Notes under the pieces: generated by a model
Told to the model about the DNA's origin: nothing
Databases searched by the model: none
Seen by the model: only the letters and a program-made list of their open reading frames with translations
Shown here: piece after piece, positions 17,782 to 27,415 of the stretch
Layout: each line of letters begins with the position of its first letter
Position numbering within the stretch: the stretch's first letter is position 1
NCBI RefSeq assembly: GCF_004000255.1
Contig: NZ_RCIQ01000022.1
Span: 1-64,000, forward strand
Direction: 5' to 3'
Source of the DNA: Nioella ostreopsis
GTDB taxonomy: Bacteria; Pseudomonadota; Alphaproteobacteria; Rhodobacterales; Rhodobacteraceae
Length of the DNA stretch: 64,000 nucleotides
Program-made: the position numbers and the translations under genes

Positions 17782-18549
17782 ATGCCCGCCGCCCGAAATA
17801 TCAGCTTCCTCGCCTCGGACGCGCCGATTGCGCAGGACGCTCAGGCGCGCTTGTCGGCCCGCTATGGTCAGCACGCGCCCGAAGAGTCCGATGTGATCGT
17901 GGCGCTTGGCGGTGATGGGTTCATGCTGTCGACGCTTCACGCCACGCAGGATCTGGATGCGCCGGTTTACGGGATGAACCGGGGGACTGTCGGGTTCCTC
18001 ATGAATGAATATGCCGAGGACGGGCTGATCGACAGGCTGGAGGCGGCGGAGGAGGCGGTGATCAACCCGCTGCACATGACCGCCGTTCAGGCCGGAGGCA
18101 AGGTGACGGAAGCGCTGGCGATCAACGAGGTCAGCCTGCTGCGCGCGGGTCCGCAGGCGGCGCGGCTGCAGATCTGGGTCGATGGCCGGATGCGAATGGA
18201 GGAGCTGGTCTGCGACGGGGCGCTTGTCTGCACGCCCGCGGGCTCGACGGCCTATAATTATTCGGCGCATGGTCCGATCCTGCCGATTGGCTCGGACGTT
18301 CTGGCGCTGACGGCAATGGCGGCGTTCCGACCGCGGCGCTGGCGGGGGGCGTTGCTGCCGAAAAACGCAGTGGTGCGCTTTGACGTGCTGGACCATGACA
18401 AGCGACCGGTGATGGCGGATGCTGACAGCCGATCGGTGGAAAACGTGGTATCTGTGGAAATCCGGTCCGATCCGCAGATCAGTCACCGGATCCTCTTCGA
18501 TCCCGGTCATGGGCTGGAAGAACGGCTGATCCGGGAGCAGTTCGCCTGA
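17782..18549 (+). CDS. nadK: NAD kinase
   Basis: Phosphorylates NAD to NADP (255 aa; the short alphaproteobacterial type). The diagnostic GGDG motif occurs in [10 protein letters not shown] (about residues 40-49), followed by the [12 protein letters not shown] block and the [19 protein letters not shown] block that binds NAD. CGGAGACGCC precedes the ATG. It is divergent from glyA, with 204 bases between starts. It lies just upstream of the NADP-malic enzyme, a functional fit (NADP supply), but an 82-base gap with its own palindrome suggests separate control of maeB. Confidence 0.95.
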   Translation: MPAARNISFLASDAPIAQDAQARLSARYGQHAPEESDVIVALGGDGFMLSTLHATQDLDAPVYGMNRGTVGFLMNEYAEDGLIDRLEAAEEAVINPLHMTAVQAGGKVTEALAINEVSLLRAGPQAARLQIWVDGRMRMEELVCDGALVCTPAGSTAYNYSAHGPILPIGSDVLALTAMAAFRPRRWRGALLPKNAVVRFDVLDHDKRPVMADADSRSVENVVSVEIRSDPQISHRILFDPGHGLEERLIREQFA

Positions 18550-18595
18550 GCGTGACCGCGACGTCGGGCCGCCTTTTCGGTTGCCGCTAGATATA

Positions 18596-18609
18596 GTTTA
18601 ACGTTAAAC
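18596..18609. promoter_or_regulatory. Perfect 14-bp palindrome upstream of maeB
   Basis: GTTTAACGTTAAAC is its own reverse complement. It ends 22 bases before the maeB ATG and overlaps the likely ribosome-loading or promoter region. Such a site would suit a repressor operator. It shares the TTAACGTTAA-like core style with the MerR-gene palindrome at 55412 but is not identical. Confidence 0.5.
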
Positions 18610-18631
18610 AAGTTTCTGGAGGGCCTGTTTC

Positions 18632-20911
18632 ATGACCGAAGACAAACACGATACGTTTCGCCAGGGCGCGCTGGATTACCACGAATTCCCCAAGCCCGGA
18701 AAGCTGGAAATCCGGGCGACGAAGCCCCTGGCCAATGGCCGCGATCTGGCACGCGCCTATAGCCCCGGCGTGGCTGAAGCCTGCACCGAGATTGCCAAAA
18801 ACCCTGCCGATGCATCGCGTTACACGGCGCGTGGCAACCTTGTTGCGGTTGTCACGAACGGCTCGGCGGTTCTGGGTCTTGGCAATATCGGTGCGCTGGC
18901 GTCGAAGCCGGTGATGGAAGGCAAGGCGGTTCTGTTCAAGAAGTTCGCCAACGTGGATTGCTTCGATATCGAGGTGAACGAATCCGACCCCTACAAGCTG
19001 GCCGAGATCGTCTGCGCGCTGGAGCCCACCTTCGGCGCGATCAATCTCGAAGACATCAAGGCGCCCGATTGCTTCATCGTCGAAAAGATCTGCCGCGAGC
19101 GCATGGGCATTCCCGTCTTCCATGACGATCAGCACGGAACTGCGATTGTCGTGGGGGCGGCGGCCACCAACGCGCTGCATCTGGCGGGCAAGACGTTCGA
19201 GGATATCAAGGTCGTGTCCACCGGTGGCGGGGCGGCGGGGATCGCCTGCCTCAACATGCTGCTGAAACTCGGGGTGAAGCGCGAAAACGTCTGGCTGTGC
19301 GATATCCACGGGCTGGTTTACGAGGGCCGCAGCGAGGATATGACCCCTCAGAAAGCGGACTATGCTCAGAAAAGCGAGCTTCGCACGCTGGATGAGGTGA
19401 TTGACGGGGCTGACCTGTTTCTGGGCCTCTCCGGTCCCGGTGTCCTGAAAGCTTCCATGGTTGCGAAGATGGCGGACCGCCCTATTGTCTTTGCGCTTGC
19501 AAATCCGACGCCCGAGATCCTGCCCGATGATGTTCGCAGCGTCGCGCCTGATGCAATCATCGCCACGGGCCGCAGCGATTTTCCCAATCAGGTCAACAAC
19601 GTGCTGTGTTTTCCCTTCATCTTCCGGGGCGCGTTGGACGTGGGCGCGACAGAGATCAACGACGCCATGCAGATCGGCTGCGTCGAGGGTATCGCGGCGC
19701 TTGCCCGCGCCACGACCAGCGCCGAAGCGGCGGCGGCCTACAAGGGGGAACAACTGACCTTCGGGGCAGACTACCTGATCCCCAAACCCTTCGATCCGCG
19801 TCTGATCGGAGTGGTGGCCAGTTCTGTCGCCAAGGCCGCGATCGAAAGCGGTGTTGCCGCGCGTCCGCTGGATGATTTCGACGCCTATCGCGAGAAACTC
19901 AACCAGTCGGTCTTCCGCTCCGCGCTGATCATGCGACCGGTGTTCGAGGCGGCAGGCTCAACCACGCGCAAGCTTGTCTTTGCCGAGGGTGAGGATGAAC
20001 GGGTGCTGCGCGCCGCGCAGGCGATGCTGGAGGAGATGACCGACACGCCCACCCTCATCGGTCGTCCCGAGGTGGTGCAGATGCGGATCGAGCGGGCGGG
20101 CCTGACCATCCGCCCGGACCGCGATTTCGAGCTGATCAATCCCGAAAGCGACCACCGGTATCGCGACTATTGGCAAACCTATCTGGAAAAGATGCAGCGC
20201 AACGGCGTCACCCCCGACCTTGCCCGTGCCATCATGCGCACCAACACGACCGCTATCGGCGCCGTGGCCGTGCAACGGGGAGAGGTGGATTCGCTTATTT
20301 GCGGCACCTTCGGTCAGTATCTGTGGCACCTGAACTATATCACCCAGCTTCTCAGCGATGGCGGGTTGCACCCGGTCGGGGCGCTCAGCCTGATGATCCT
20401 GGAAGACGGGCCGCTCTTCATCGCGGATACCCATGTACATGCAGTGCCAACGCCGCAGCAGATCGCCGAAACCGTGATCGGCGCGGCCCGCCATGTGCGC
20501 CGCTTCGGGGTGGAGCCGAAGATCGCCCTGTGTTCGGGCAGCCAGTTCGGCAATCTCGACAGCGACAGCGGCCGACGGATGCGCGCGGCGCTGGAAATCC
20601 TCGACGGCATGGGGCTCGACTTCGTCTACGAGGGCGAGATGCTGGCGGATGCCGCGCTCGATCCCGAGTTGAGGGAGCGGGTCTTCCCCGGATGCCGACT
20701 CGAAGGGTCCGCCAACGCGCTGGTCTTTGCTTCAACCGATGCTGCAGGCGCGTCCCGTAACCTGCTGAAAGTTAAGGCAGGCGGGTTGGAGGTCGGTCCG
20801 ATTCTGATGGGGATGGGCAACCGTGCCCATATCGTAACACCCTCGATCACCGCGCGGGGGCTGTTGAACATCTCGGCCCTGGCCGGTACGCCGGTCCAGC
20901 ACTACGGCTGA
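18632..20911 (+). CDS. maeB: NADP-dependent malic enzyme with phosphotransacetylase-like domain
   Basis: Oxidative decarboxylation of malate to pyruvate with NADP (759 aa, the usual length of the MaeB class). The malic domain (about residues 15-430) includes the SPGVAEAC block, FHDDQHGT and the dinucleotide-binding [10 protein letters not shown]. The C-terminal PTA-like domain (about 435-755) has [13 protein letters not shown] and usually serves allosteric regulation by acetyl-CoA rather than catalysis. GGAGGG precedes ATG. It supplies NADPH and pyruvate during growth on C4 or C2 substrates. A terminator follows. Confidence 0.97.
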   Translation: MTEDKHDTFRQGALDYHEFPKPGKLEIRATKPLANGRDLARAYSPGVAEACTEIAKNPADASRYTARGNLVAVVTNGSAVLGLGNIGALASKPVMEGKAVLFKKFANVDCFDIEVNESDPYKLAEIVCALEPTFGAINLEDIKAPDCFIVEKICRERMGIPVFHDDQHGTAIVVGAAATNALHLAGKTFEDIKVVSTGGGAAGIACLNMLLKLGVKRENVWLCDIHGLVYEGRSEDMTPQKADYAQKSELRTLDEVIDGADLFLGLSGPGVLKASMVAKMADRPIVFALANPTPEILPDDVRSVAPDAIIATGRSDFPNQVNNVLCFPFIFRGALDVGATEINDAMQIGCVEGIAALARATTSAEAAAAYKGEQLTFGADYLIPKPFDPRLIGVVASSVAKAAIESGVAARPLDDFDAYREKLNQSVFRSALIMRPVFEAAGSTTRKLVFAEGEDERVLRAAQAMLEEMTDTPTLIGRPEVVQMRIERAGLTIRPDRDFELINPESDHRYRDYWQTYLEKMQRNGVTPDLARAIMRTNTTAIGAVAVQRGEVDSLICGTFGQYLWHLNYITQLLSDGGLHPVGALSLMILEDGPLFIADTHVHAVPTPQQIAETVIGAARHVRRFGVEPKIALCSGSQFGNLDSDSGRRMRAALEILDGMGLDFVYEGEMLADAALDPELRERVFPGCRLEGSANALVFASTDAAGASRNLLKVKAGGLEVGPILMGMGNRAHIVTPSITARGLLNISALAGTPVQHYG

Positions 20912-20945
20912 CAAACGAATACAAATCAATTGGTTACCTATGAAA

Positions 20946-20981
20946 GGGCCAGCCGCCTGCTGCGGTTGGCCCTGTCCTTTT
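20946..20981 (+). terminator. Terminator of maeB
   Basis: Stem GGGCCAGCCGC with GCGGTTGGCCC around a five-base loop, then TGTCCTTTT. It begins 34 bases after the maeB stop. Confidence 0.75.
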
Positions 20982-21078
20982 GCCCTGTGCGACTGTGGCG
21001 TGTTTGCATGATCGCAACGGCTCCTGCTCACAAGGCAAAATGGGGGGAGATTTCCGGAATCTGATGTGTTAACACTGG

Positions 21079-21114
21079 TTAATGACGCATTAACGAAAGT
21101 TAAGCGATCGTTAA
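21079..21114. promoter_or_regulatory. Two CtrA-like boxes (TTAA-N7-TTAA)
   Basis: Exact TTAA-N7-TTAA spacing occurs twice: 21079-21093 (spacer TGACGCA) and 21100-21114 (spacer GCGATCG). They lie 70-105 bases upstream of the outer-membrane protein gene. This is the full-site geometry of the alphaproteobacterial cell-cycle regulator CtrA. Local AT-richness raises the chance of coincidence. Confidence 0.5.
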
Positions 21115-21183
21115 TAATAACGTCGGGCGCTAAAAAATCAGTCCGGCAGAGGCAACCAAGGTTTCACGAGGAGAAGCACTCCC

Positions 21184-21960
21184 ATGCCCAGACTCCATTC
21201 TGCTTTGGCAGCATCCGCTGCCATGGCCACTCTCGTTGCGGCGCTTCCGGCGGCAGCGGATGGCCCCTCTCCGCAGGTGTCCCCCACCGTCTATGAACCG
21301 GCACCGGTTCAGCAGGTCTCCAACGACTTCTGGTCGGGCCTGTTCATCGGCGGTGCGCTTGGCATCGGCATGTCGCAGCACCAGTACAGCGGCAATTTCG
21401 ACTCCGTCGACCGGCTCGAGTTCTCCCATGATCTGGGCGAACATGGCGGCCTGGCGTCGATCCAGATCGGCTACACCTTCGCCATGTCGGAACGCACCTA
21501 TGTGGGTGCGACCTTTGACTACACGATCTTCGATGTGAACGCGAATTCCCACATGCAGTATCTCGTGGGTGGCCAGCAGGTAACCGTCGATCAGGAAATC
21601 ACGCCCGAAAGCATGATGACCATCGGTGGCCGCGTCGGCGTTCTGGCCAACGAGAACACCCAGTTCTACGGCATGCTCGGCTGGTCGCGCGCCAGCTTCG
21701 GCGAGTCGCATAACTACAACGGCGGCGGCGTCCTGACCGGTCTGGCCAGCACGGCCTCGGGCTCTTACGAGGTGGATGGTGCGACCATCGGGATCGGTAT
21801 GGAAACCCGCCTTGGCGACCGGACCTCGCTCGGGGTGGAATACCGCTACACCGATCTGGGTGATCAGACGATCTTCAGCTCCACTGTCGGCGGGATCTAC
21901 TCGACCCAGACCTCGAATGCGGTGCAGCAGGTGCGCGTCGGTTTGAACATGCACTTCTGA
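21184..21960 (+). CDS. Outer-membrane beta-barrel protein
   Basis: A 258-aa exported protein. A signal peptide (about 1-24, ending ALPAAAD) precedes a short Pro-rich linker and then an 8-stranded-barrel-type domain of the Omp25/OmpA-like or porin-like family (FIGGALGIGMSQHQYSG, then YRYTDLGD). It ends in a C-terminal Phe (LNMHF), the usual BamA recognition signal. A single-gene unit: long leader region, GAGGAGAAG-type ribosome site, and a terminator hairpin after the stop. Its specific role (structural or adhesion) cannot be read from sequence. Confidence 0.85.
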   Translation: MPRLHSALAASAAMATLVAALPAAADGPSPQVSPTVYEPAPVQQVSNDFWSGLFIGGALGIGMSQHQYSGNFDSVDRLEFSHDLGEHGGLASIQIGYTFAMSERTYVGATFDYTIFDVNANSHMQYLVGGQQVTVDQEITPESMMTIGGRVGVLANENTQFYGMLGWSRASFGESHNYNGGGVLTGLASTASGSYEVDGATIGIGMETRLGDRTSLGVEYRYTDLGDQTIFSSTVGGIYSTQTSNAVQQVRVGLNMHF

Positions 21961-21986
21961 TCCCGGTCAGTCGCGAAGTTTGTAGC

Positions 21987-22016
21987 GGGGCGTCCTTTTG
22001 GGCGCCCCGTTGCTTT
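21987..22016 (+). terminator. Terminator of the outer-membrane protein gene
   Basis: Stem GGGGCGTCC with GGGCGCCCC around a TTTT loop, followed by GTTGCTTTT, 26 bases after the stop codon. Confidence 0.75.
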
Positions 22017-22111
22017 TGTGGGGCTGCGTCAATGAAACCCTTTGTCTGACGGGGCAAGGGGATGTAGGTGCTGCCGCAGGGGAATGCAGGACATCTTTTG
22101 GAGGAGACGAC

Positions 22112-24001
22112 ATGGGCTATTCGCATGTCTACGCCGAAGCCAAGGCAGACCCTGACGGGTTTTGGATGAAAGCCGCCGAAGCCATCGACTGGGTCACGCC
22201 ACCCACCAAGGCACTCTTTGACGACAACGCCCCGCTCTATGAATGGTTTTCGGACGGCACGCTGAACGCTTGCTGGAACGCGGTGGATCGCCATGTGGAG
22301 GCCGGCCACGGCGAGCGCATTGCGATCATCCATGACAGCCCCATCACTCATTCCAAGCACGAGCTGACCTATGCCGAGCTGCGCGACCGCGTGGCGAGCC
22401 TTGCCGGTGCGCTGCGCGCCAAGGGCGTGGAGAAGGGTGACCGCGTCATCATCTACATGCCGATGGTGCCCGAAGCGCTGGAGGCGATGCTGGCCTGTTC
22501 CCGGCTTGGCGCGATCCACTCGGTCGTGTTCGGGGGCTTTGCCGCCAACGAGCTGGCCGTGCGCATCGACGATTGCCAGCCCAAATGCATCATCGCCGCC
22601 TCTTGCGGGTTGGAGCCGGGCCGCGTCGTCCATTACAAGCCGCTTCTCGACGGTGCCATCGAGATGGCCACCCACAAGCCCGATTTCTGCGTGATCTTCC
22701 AGCGTGAACAGGAAGTCGCGCGTCTGGAAGAGGGCCGGGACTATGACTGGCACGGTTTCCAGTTTGGCGTGGAGCCGGCGGAATGTGTGCCTGTCGAGGG
22801 CAACCATCCGCATTACATCCTCTACACCTCCGGCACCACCGGCCAGCCCAAGGGCGTGATCCGGCACACTGGCGGGCACATGGTCGCGCTCAACTGGTCG
22901 ATGCGCAATCTCTACGACATGAACCCCGGCGAGGTCTTCTGGGCGGCCTCCGACGTGGGCTGGGTCGTGGGGCACAGCTATATCTGCTACGCGCCGCTGA
23001 CCTTCGGCTGCACCACAATCGTGTTCGAGGGCAAGCCCGTAGGCACGCCCGACGCGGGCACCTTCTGGCGGGTCATTCAGGATCATGGCGTGAAATGCCT
23101 CTTCACCGCGCCCACTGCGCTGCGCGCCGTCAAGCGCGAGGACTCTCAGGGCGCGCTGATTGGCGACTATGACATCTCCTGCCTTGAATCGCTGTTCCTG
23201 GCCGGTGAACGGGCCGATCCCGACACCATTGTCTGGGCGCAGGACAAGCTGGGTGTGCCCGTGGTCGATCACTGGTGGCAGACCGAAACCGGCTGGTGCA
23301 TCGCGGGCAACCCGCTTGGTATCGAGAAGCTGCCGGTCAAGATCGGCTCGCCCTCCGTGCCGATGCCGGGCTATGACGTGCAGATCCTCGACGAAGGTGG
23401 CCATCCCGTCCCGGACGGCGATCTTGGCGCCATCGCGGTGAAGCTGCCGCTGCCGCCGGGCACCCTGCCGACCCTGTGGAATGCCGAGGCGCGGTTCCGC
23501 AAGTCCTATCTCGACCACTTCCCCGGCTACTACGAAACCGGCGATGCGGGTTACAAGGACGAGGACGGATACCTCTACATCATGGCGCGCACCGATGACG
23601 TGATCAACGTCGCGGGCCACCGCCTGTCGACCGGCGGTATGGAAGAGGTTCTGGCCAGCCACCCGGATGTGGCCGAATGCGCCGTGATCGGTGTGGCGGA
23701 TCAGCTGAAGGGGCAGATGCCCATGGGCTTCCTCTGCCTCAATGCTGGGACGCAGAAATCGGCTGAGGACGTGGTCTCGGAATGCGTCAAGCTGGTGCGC
23801 GAAAAGATCGGCCCGGTTGCCGCCTTCAAGCTGGCCACCGTCGTGCAACGCCTGCCCAAGACCCGCTCTGGCAAGATCCTGCGCGGCACCATGGTGAACA
23901 TCGCCGACGGTAAGGATTACAAGATGCCCGCGACCATCGACGATCCGGCCATTCTGGATGAGATCACCGAAGCCCTGAAAGAGCTTGGCTACCCCAAATA
24001 A
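22112..24001 (+). CDS. prpE: Propionyl-CoA synthetase (PrpE-like acyl-CoA synthetase)
   Basis: ATP-dependent activation of propionate (or acetate) to the CoA thioester (629 aa, the exact length class of PrpE). AMP-forming motifs: YTSGTTGQPKG, WWQTETGW, YETGDAG, and the catalytic Lys in RSGKILRGTM near the C-terminus. The N-terminal AcsA/PrpE cap is present. GGAGGAGA just upstream of ATG 22112 fixes the start; the in-frame sequence before it overlaps the preceding terminator. Monocistronic with its own terminator. Useful for propionate arising from DMSP or odd-chain acids, but the substrate choice is by family. Confidence 0.93.
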   Translation: MGYSHVYAEAKADPDGFWMKAAEAIDWVTPPTKALFDDNAPLYEWFSDGTLNACWNAVDRHVEAGHGERIAIIHDSPITHSKHELTYAELRDRVASLAGALRAKGVEKGDRVIIYMPMVPEALEAMLACSRLGAIHSVVFGGFAANELAVRIDDCQPKCIIAASCGLEPGRVVHYKPLLDGAIEMATHKPDFCVIFQREQEVARLEEGRDYDWHGFQFGVEPAECVPVEGNHPHYILYTSGTTGQPKGVIRHTGGHMVALNWSMRNLYDMNPGEVFWAASDVGWVVGHSYICYAPLTFGCTTIVFEGKPVGTPDAGTFWRVIQDHGVKCLFTAPTALRAVKREDSQGALIGDYDISCLESLFLAGERADPDTIVWAQDKLGVPVVDHWWQTETGWCIAGNPLGIEKLPVKIGSPSVPMPGYDVQILDEGGHPVPDGDLGAIAVKLPLPPGTLPTLWNAEARFRKSYLDHFPGYYETGDAGYKDEDGYLYIMARTDDVINVAGHRLSTGGMEEVLASHPDVAECAVIGVADQLKGQMPMGFLCLNAGTQKSAEDVVSECVKLVREKIGPVAAFKLATVVQRLPKTRSGKILRGTMVNIADGKDYKMPATIDDPAILDEITEALKELGYPK

Positions 24002-24027
24002 GCCGACCTCCCTGGGAAGAAACTATA

Positions 24028-24055
24028 GGCCGGGTGCGAAATCGCCCGGCCTTCT
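24028..24055 (+). terminator. Terminator of prpE
   Basis: GGCCGGG/CCCGGCC stem with an inner GCGA/TCGC stack, followed by TTCT, 26 bases after the prpE stop. Confidence 0.65.
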
Positions 24056-24062
24056 CGCGTTG

Positions 24063-24077
24063 TTAACCAAATATTAA
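24063..24077. promoter_or_regulatory. CtrA-like box upstream of the hybrid kinase
   Basis: TTAACCAAATATTAA: TTAA-N7-TTAA, with the left half TTAACC matching the preferred CtrA half-site. It lies 59 bases upstream of the proposed kinase start and would overlap its core promoter. Confidence 0.55.
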
Positions 24078-24136
24078 CCTCACTCACGGCTGCATGGGTC
24101 ACGGGGGCGCAACGCTGCATGGGCAGGGGATGCGTG

Positions 24137-25645
24137 ATGACACAGGACGGCAATGGGCCGGTGATCGGCCCGGGGACGAGCGATCTGGAGGCGATGCGCG
24201 ACGCGCTGCGCCTTTACGGGCATGACATCCGTGCAGCGGTTTCCGACATCATCGGCGGGCTGCGGCTGATGGATGTGGACCGGTTGCCGCCCGACGCCCA
24301 GACCCATATCGAGCGGGTCCGCGTCGCCGGGGAAACCCTGGCCGAACTGGTCGATGGTGCGATGATGCTGACCTCGGGGCAGGAGCGGTCAACCGCAGCC
24401 GCCAGCTTCGACTTTCGCAGTTTCCTGGCCGGGATTGATCTGCGCTGGTCGGGCCGGGCGCGAGAGCAGGGGCTGACCTTCCGTGTCGAGATCGACCGCC
24501 ATGTGGCCGAGCGGGTGACCGTGGCCCGCATCAAGCTGGATCGCATCCTTGGCAACCTCATCGCCAATGCGCTCAAGTTCACGGATGCGGGGCAGGTGGT
24601 GTTGTCGGTCTGGCAGCAGAATGGCGACATGCATTTTCAGGTGCGCGATCAGGGCAGGGGGTTTTCGGACACGGCGCTGGAACGCCTGTTCACAGCGGGC
24701 GGACGGCCAGAAGGGCAGGACCGGCCCGGCAGCGGTCTTGGGCTGCATATCTCCAAGGGTCTGGCGGATGGGCTTGGGGGATCCTTGAGGGTGGAGAACT
24801 TGCCTGAAGGCGGTGCGGATGTGACCCTGACCCTGCCGCGCGCAACATGGGAATGCCGCGATCACGCGGCGGATATGCCGGATCTGTCCGACCTGCGCAT
24901 TCTGGTGGCGGAGGACAATGAAACCAACCAGCTTCTGGTGCGCCAGATGCTCGACGCGATGGATGCGCGGATGATCTTGGCCCGCGACGGACAGGAAACG
25001 CTCGATCTGCTGGCGCGTGAGCCTGTGGATATCGCACTGATTGATATCGAGATGCCGAAACTGTCTGGCATCGAGGTCATGCAGCGCCTGCGCGCCACGC
25101 CTGGGTTCGACACGCCCCTGGTGGCGCTGACCGCCTATGTGATGCGCGAGAACCGGGAGGCGATCTATGCCGCCGGGGCGGATGGGGTCATTGCCAAGCC
25201 GATCCGATCCGTCACCGCCTTCGGGCAGGCGATCCGCCGTCATGTGGACCGTCGCAGCCCCTCTGAGGCCACACCCCCTGTCGCGGCCCCCAACGGAACG
25301 CTCGACCGCAATCGGTTCGAGGCGATCCTGCAGGCCGCAGGCCCGTCCGGGCGCGGGGAACTGCTCGATCACCTCTTGCAGGACCTGCGCAGCGTTCAGA
25401 ATGCCTTGCAACAGGCCGTTCAGGCAAATGACACCGCCACCACACGGGCGCAGAGCCATATTCTCATCTCGCTTGCCGGGGCGATCGGGGCGGACCGCTT
25501 GCAGAACATGGCCGAGGCGCTGAACGCGGCCGCCCACAAGAACCGGCTTTCCCACGCGCAATCCCTGGTGCAAAGCTGCGATGAGGCGCTGGCGGCGCTG
25601 ATCACCCAGGTCGACCGCCGCGCCAGGCGAGAGGACCTTCTGTAG
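24137..25645 (+). CDS. Soluble hybrid histidine kinase with receiver and Hpt domains
   Basis: A 502-aa phosphorelay protein with no membrane segment or recognised sensor domain. Order: HisKA-type dimerisation region with the His in LYGHDIRAAV (about residue 31), HATPase_c with N box NLIANALKF and G box GSGLGLHI, a receiver domain with ILVAEDNETN and the phospho-Asp in LIDIEMPKLSG, and a C-terminal Hpt-like helix bundle with the candidate His in AQSHILISLAG. ATG 24137 is preferred over 24119 because AGGGG is well spaced before it. A CtrA-like box lies upstream. The partner regulator is not in the window. Confidence 0.88.
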   Translation: MTQDGNGPVIGPGTSDLEAMRDALRLYGHDIRAAVSDIIGGLRLMDVDRLPPDAQTHIERVRVAGETLAELVDGAMMLTSGQERSTAAASFDFRSFLAGIDLRWSGRAREQGLTFRVEIDRHVAERVTVARIKLDRILGNLIANALKFTDAGQVVLSVWQQNGDMHFQVRDQGRGFSDTALERLFTAGGRPEGQDRPGSGLGLHISKGLADGLGGSLRVENLPEGGADVTLTLPRATWECRDHAADMPDLSDLRILVAEDNETNQLLVRQMLDAMDARMILARDGQETLDLLAREPVDIALIDIEMPKLSGIEVMQRLRATPGFDTPLVALTAYVMRENREAIYAAGADGVIAKPIRSVTAFGQAIRRHVDRRSPSEATPPVAAPNGTLDRNRFEAILQAAGPSGRGELLDHLLQDLRSVQNALQQAVQANDTATTRAQSHILISLAGAIGADRLQNMAEALNAAAHKNRLSHAQSLVQSCDEALAALITQVDRRARREDLL

Positions 25646-25711
25646 CGGAAGGCTTGCAAGCGCCGGATGGCGGGACCACAGTGGGGGACACAGTTTCCGG
25701 AGGTTACCCCA

Positions 25712-26104
25712 ATGTCCCTGGTCGACGATGCCGCCCGCGTGCGCGAAAACGCCTATGTCCCCTATTCCCGCTTCAAGGTGGGTGCCGCCATTCGCAGCAC
25801 CGAAGGCAATCTGCATCTTGGCGTCAATGTCGAAAACGCCGCCTACCCGGAAGGCACCTGCGCCGAGGCGGGCGCGATTGCGGCCATGATCGCGGCAGGC
25901 GACAGCCGGATTGCCGAAATTGCCGTCATCGCAGATTGCCCCGCGCCGGTGCCCCCCTGCGGCGGGTGTCGTCAGAAGCTGGCGGAATTTGCCGATCCCA
26001 CGACGCCGGTAACGCTGGCGACGACCGACGGCAAGCGGCTGGAAACCACTGTGGGTGATCTGCTGCCCGGTGCCTTCGGCATGGGCCATATGGACGGGGT
26101 CTGA
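25712..26104 (+). CDS. cdd: Cytidine deaminase
   Basis: Zn-dependent deamination of cytidine and deoxycytidine to uridines (130 aa, the small tetrameric type). Zn and catalytic residues: NVENAAYPEGTCAEAGAI (Cys and Glu) and PCGGCRQ (two Cys). CCGGAGG lies just upstream of ATG 25712. First gene of the nucleoside-salvage operon; 3 bases separate its stop from deoA. It feeds deoxyuridine/uridine to DeoA. Confidence 0.96.
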   Translation: MSLVDDAARVRENAYVPYSRFKVGAAIRSTEGNLHLGVNVENAAYPEGTCAEAGAIAAMIAAGDSRIAEIAVIADCPAPVPPCGGCRQKLAEFADPTTPVTLATTDGKRLETTVGDLLPGAFGMGHMDGV

Positions 26105-26107
26105 GGC

Positions 26108-27415
26108 ATGGATGCCCGAGAGATCCTGGCGCGGTTGCGGGTGGGGGACACGCTGTCACCTGAGCATTTCCAGTGGTTCGCCAAGGGCTTGGCCGATGGC
26201 ACCGTCAGTGATGCGCAGGCCGGTGCCTTCGCCATGGCGATCTGCAAATCCCCCATCGGAAAAGATGCGCGGGTCAGTCTGACCCATGCGATGCGCGACA
26301 CCGGGCAGGTGCTGTCCTGGGATATCGACGGCCCGATCGTGGACAAGCACTCCACCGGCGGCGTGGGCGATACGGTGTCGCTGCCTTTGGCCCCGGCGCT
26401 GGCGGCCTGCGGGGCCTTCGTGCCGATGCTCTCGGGGCGCGGGCTCGGCCATACCGGCGGCACGCTCGACAAGATGGAGGCGATCCCCGGTTACCGCGCC
26501 ATCATCGGCAACGACGAGCTGCAAAAGGTCGTGCGCGAGGTGGGCTGCGCCATCGTCGGGGCCTCGGGCGAAATCGCCCCGGCGGACAAGCGGCTTTATG
26601 CGGTGCGGGATGTGACTTCGACGGTGGAAAGCATCGACCTCATCACCGCGTCGATCCTGTCGAAAAAACTCTCTGAAGGGCTCGATGCGCTGGTGCTGGA
26701 CGTCAAGACCGGCTCTGGGGCCTTCATGGTGGACCCCGCCGACGCGCTGGCGCTGGCGCAATCGCTGGTCGACACGGCGCAGGGGGCGGGCTGCAAATGT
26801 ACCGCCCTGCTGACGGATATGAGCCAGCCGCTTGCCTCCACAGCGGGCAACGCAGTGGAAGTGATGGAAGCGATGGAGATCCTCACCGGCTCGGGCGGCT
26901 CCCCCCGGATGCGGCAGGTCACCCTGTCGCTTGGCGGCGAATTGCTGGCGCTTTGCGGGCTGGCTGCGGATGCGGCAGAGGGTGAGGCGAAGATCAACGA
27001 GGCCCTCAACTCGGGTGCGGCGGCAGAGAAATTCGGCCGCATGGTGGCAGCGCTCGGCGGGCCGACCGATTTCGTGTCGCGCTGGCGCGACCGGTTGCCG
27101 GCCGCCCCGGTGATGGTGGAAATCACCCCGAAAACCCCCGGCCATGTCGCCGCCATCGACACCCGCGCCGTGGGCGAGGCGGTGGTGCATCTGGGCGGCG
27201 GGCGTCTCGTGCAGACCGACAAGGTGGACCCGGCGGTTGGCCTGACCGATCTGGCCGGGATCGGCGAGCGGGTGGACAGCGCGCGCCCGCTTGCCCGCAT
27301 CCATGCCCGCAGCGAGGAGGACGCCCGCGCCGCGGCTAAGGCGCTGGACCGGGCCTACCGGCTGACAGATGGCCCCGTTACGCCTCCCGAACTCGTTCAG
27401 GAAAGGATTGCCTAG
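26108..27415 (+). CDS. deoA: Thymidine phosphorylase
   Basis: Phosphorolysis of thymidine/deoxyuridine to base and 2-deoxyribose-1-phosphate (435 aa). The phosphate-binding signature DKHSTGGVGDT is at about residues 78-88, with the GHTGGTLDK and KTGSGAFM blocks downstream. The product is passed to DeoB, whose start follows immediately (zero spacing). Second gene of cdd-deoA-deoB-add-upp. Confidence 0.97.
   Translation: MDAREILARLRVGDTLSPEHFQWFAKGLADGTVSDAQAGAFAMAICKSPIGKDARVSLTHAMRDTGQVLSWDIDGPIVDKHSTGGVGDTVSLPLAPALAACGAFVPMLSGRGLGHTGGTLDKMEAIPGYRAIIGNDELQKVVREVGCAIVGASGEIAPADKRLYAVRDVTSTVESIDLITASILSKKLSEGLDALVLDVKTGSGAFMVDPADALALAQSLVDTAQGAGCKCTALLTDMSQPLASTAGNAVEVMEAMEILTGSGGSPRMRQVTLSLGGELLALCGLAADAAEGEAKINEALNSGAAAEKFGRMVAALGGPTDFVSRWRDRLPAAPVMVEITPKTPGHVAAIDTRAVGEAVVHLGGGRLVQTDKVDPAVGLTDLAGIGERVDSARPLARIHARSEEDARAAAKALDRAYRLTDGPVTPPELVQERIA

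Noticed and set aside
21875-23848. Minus-strand open frame of 657 codons opposite prpE
   Set aside because: His- and Arg-rich low-complexity translation typical of antisense frames; prpE is clearly the coding strand.
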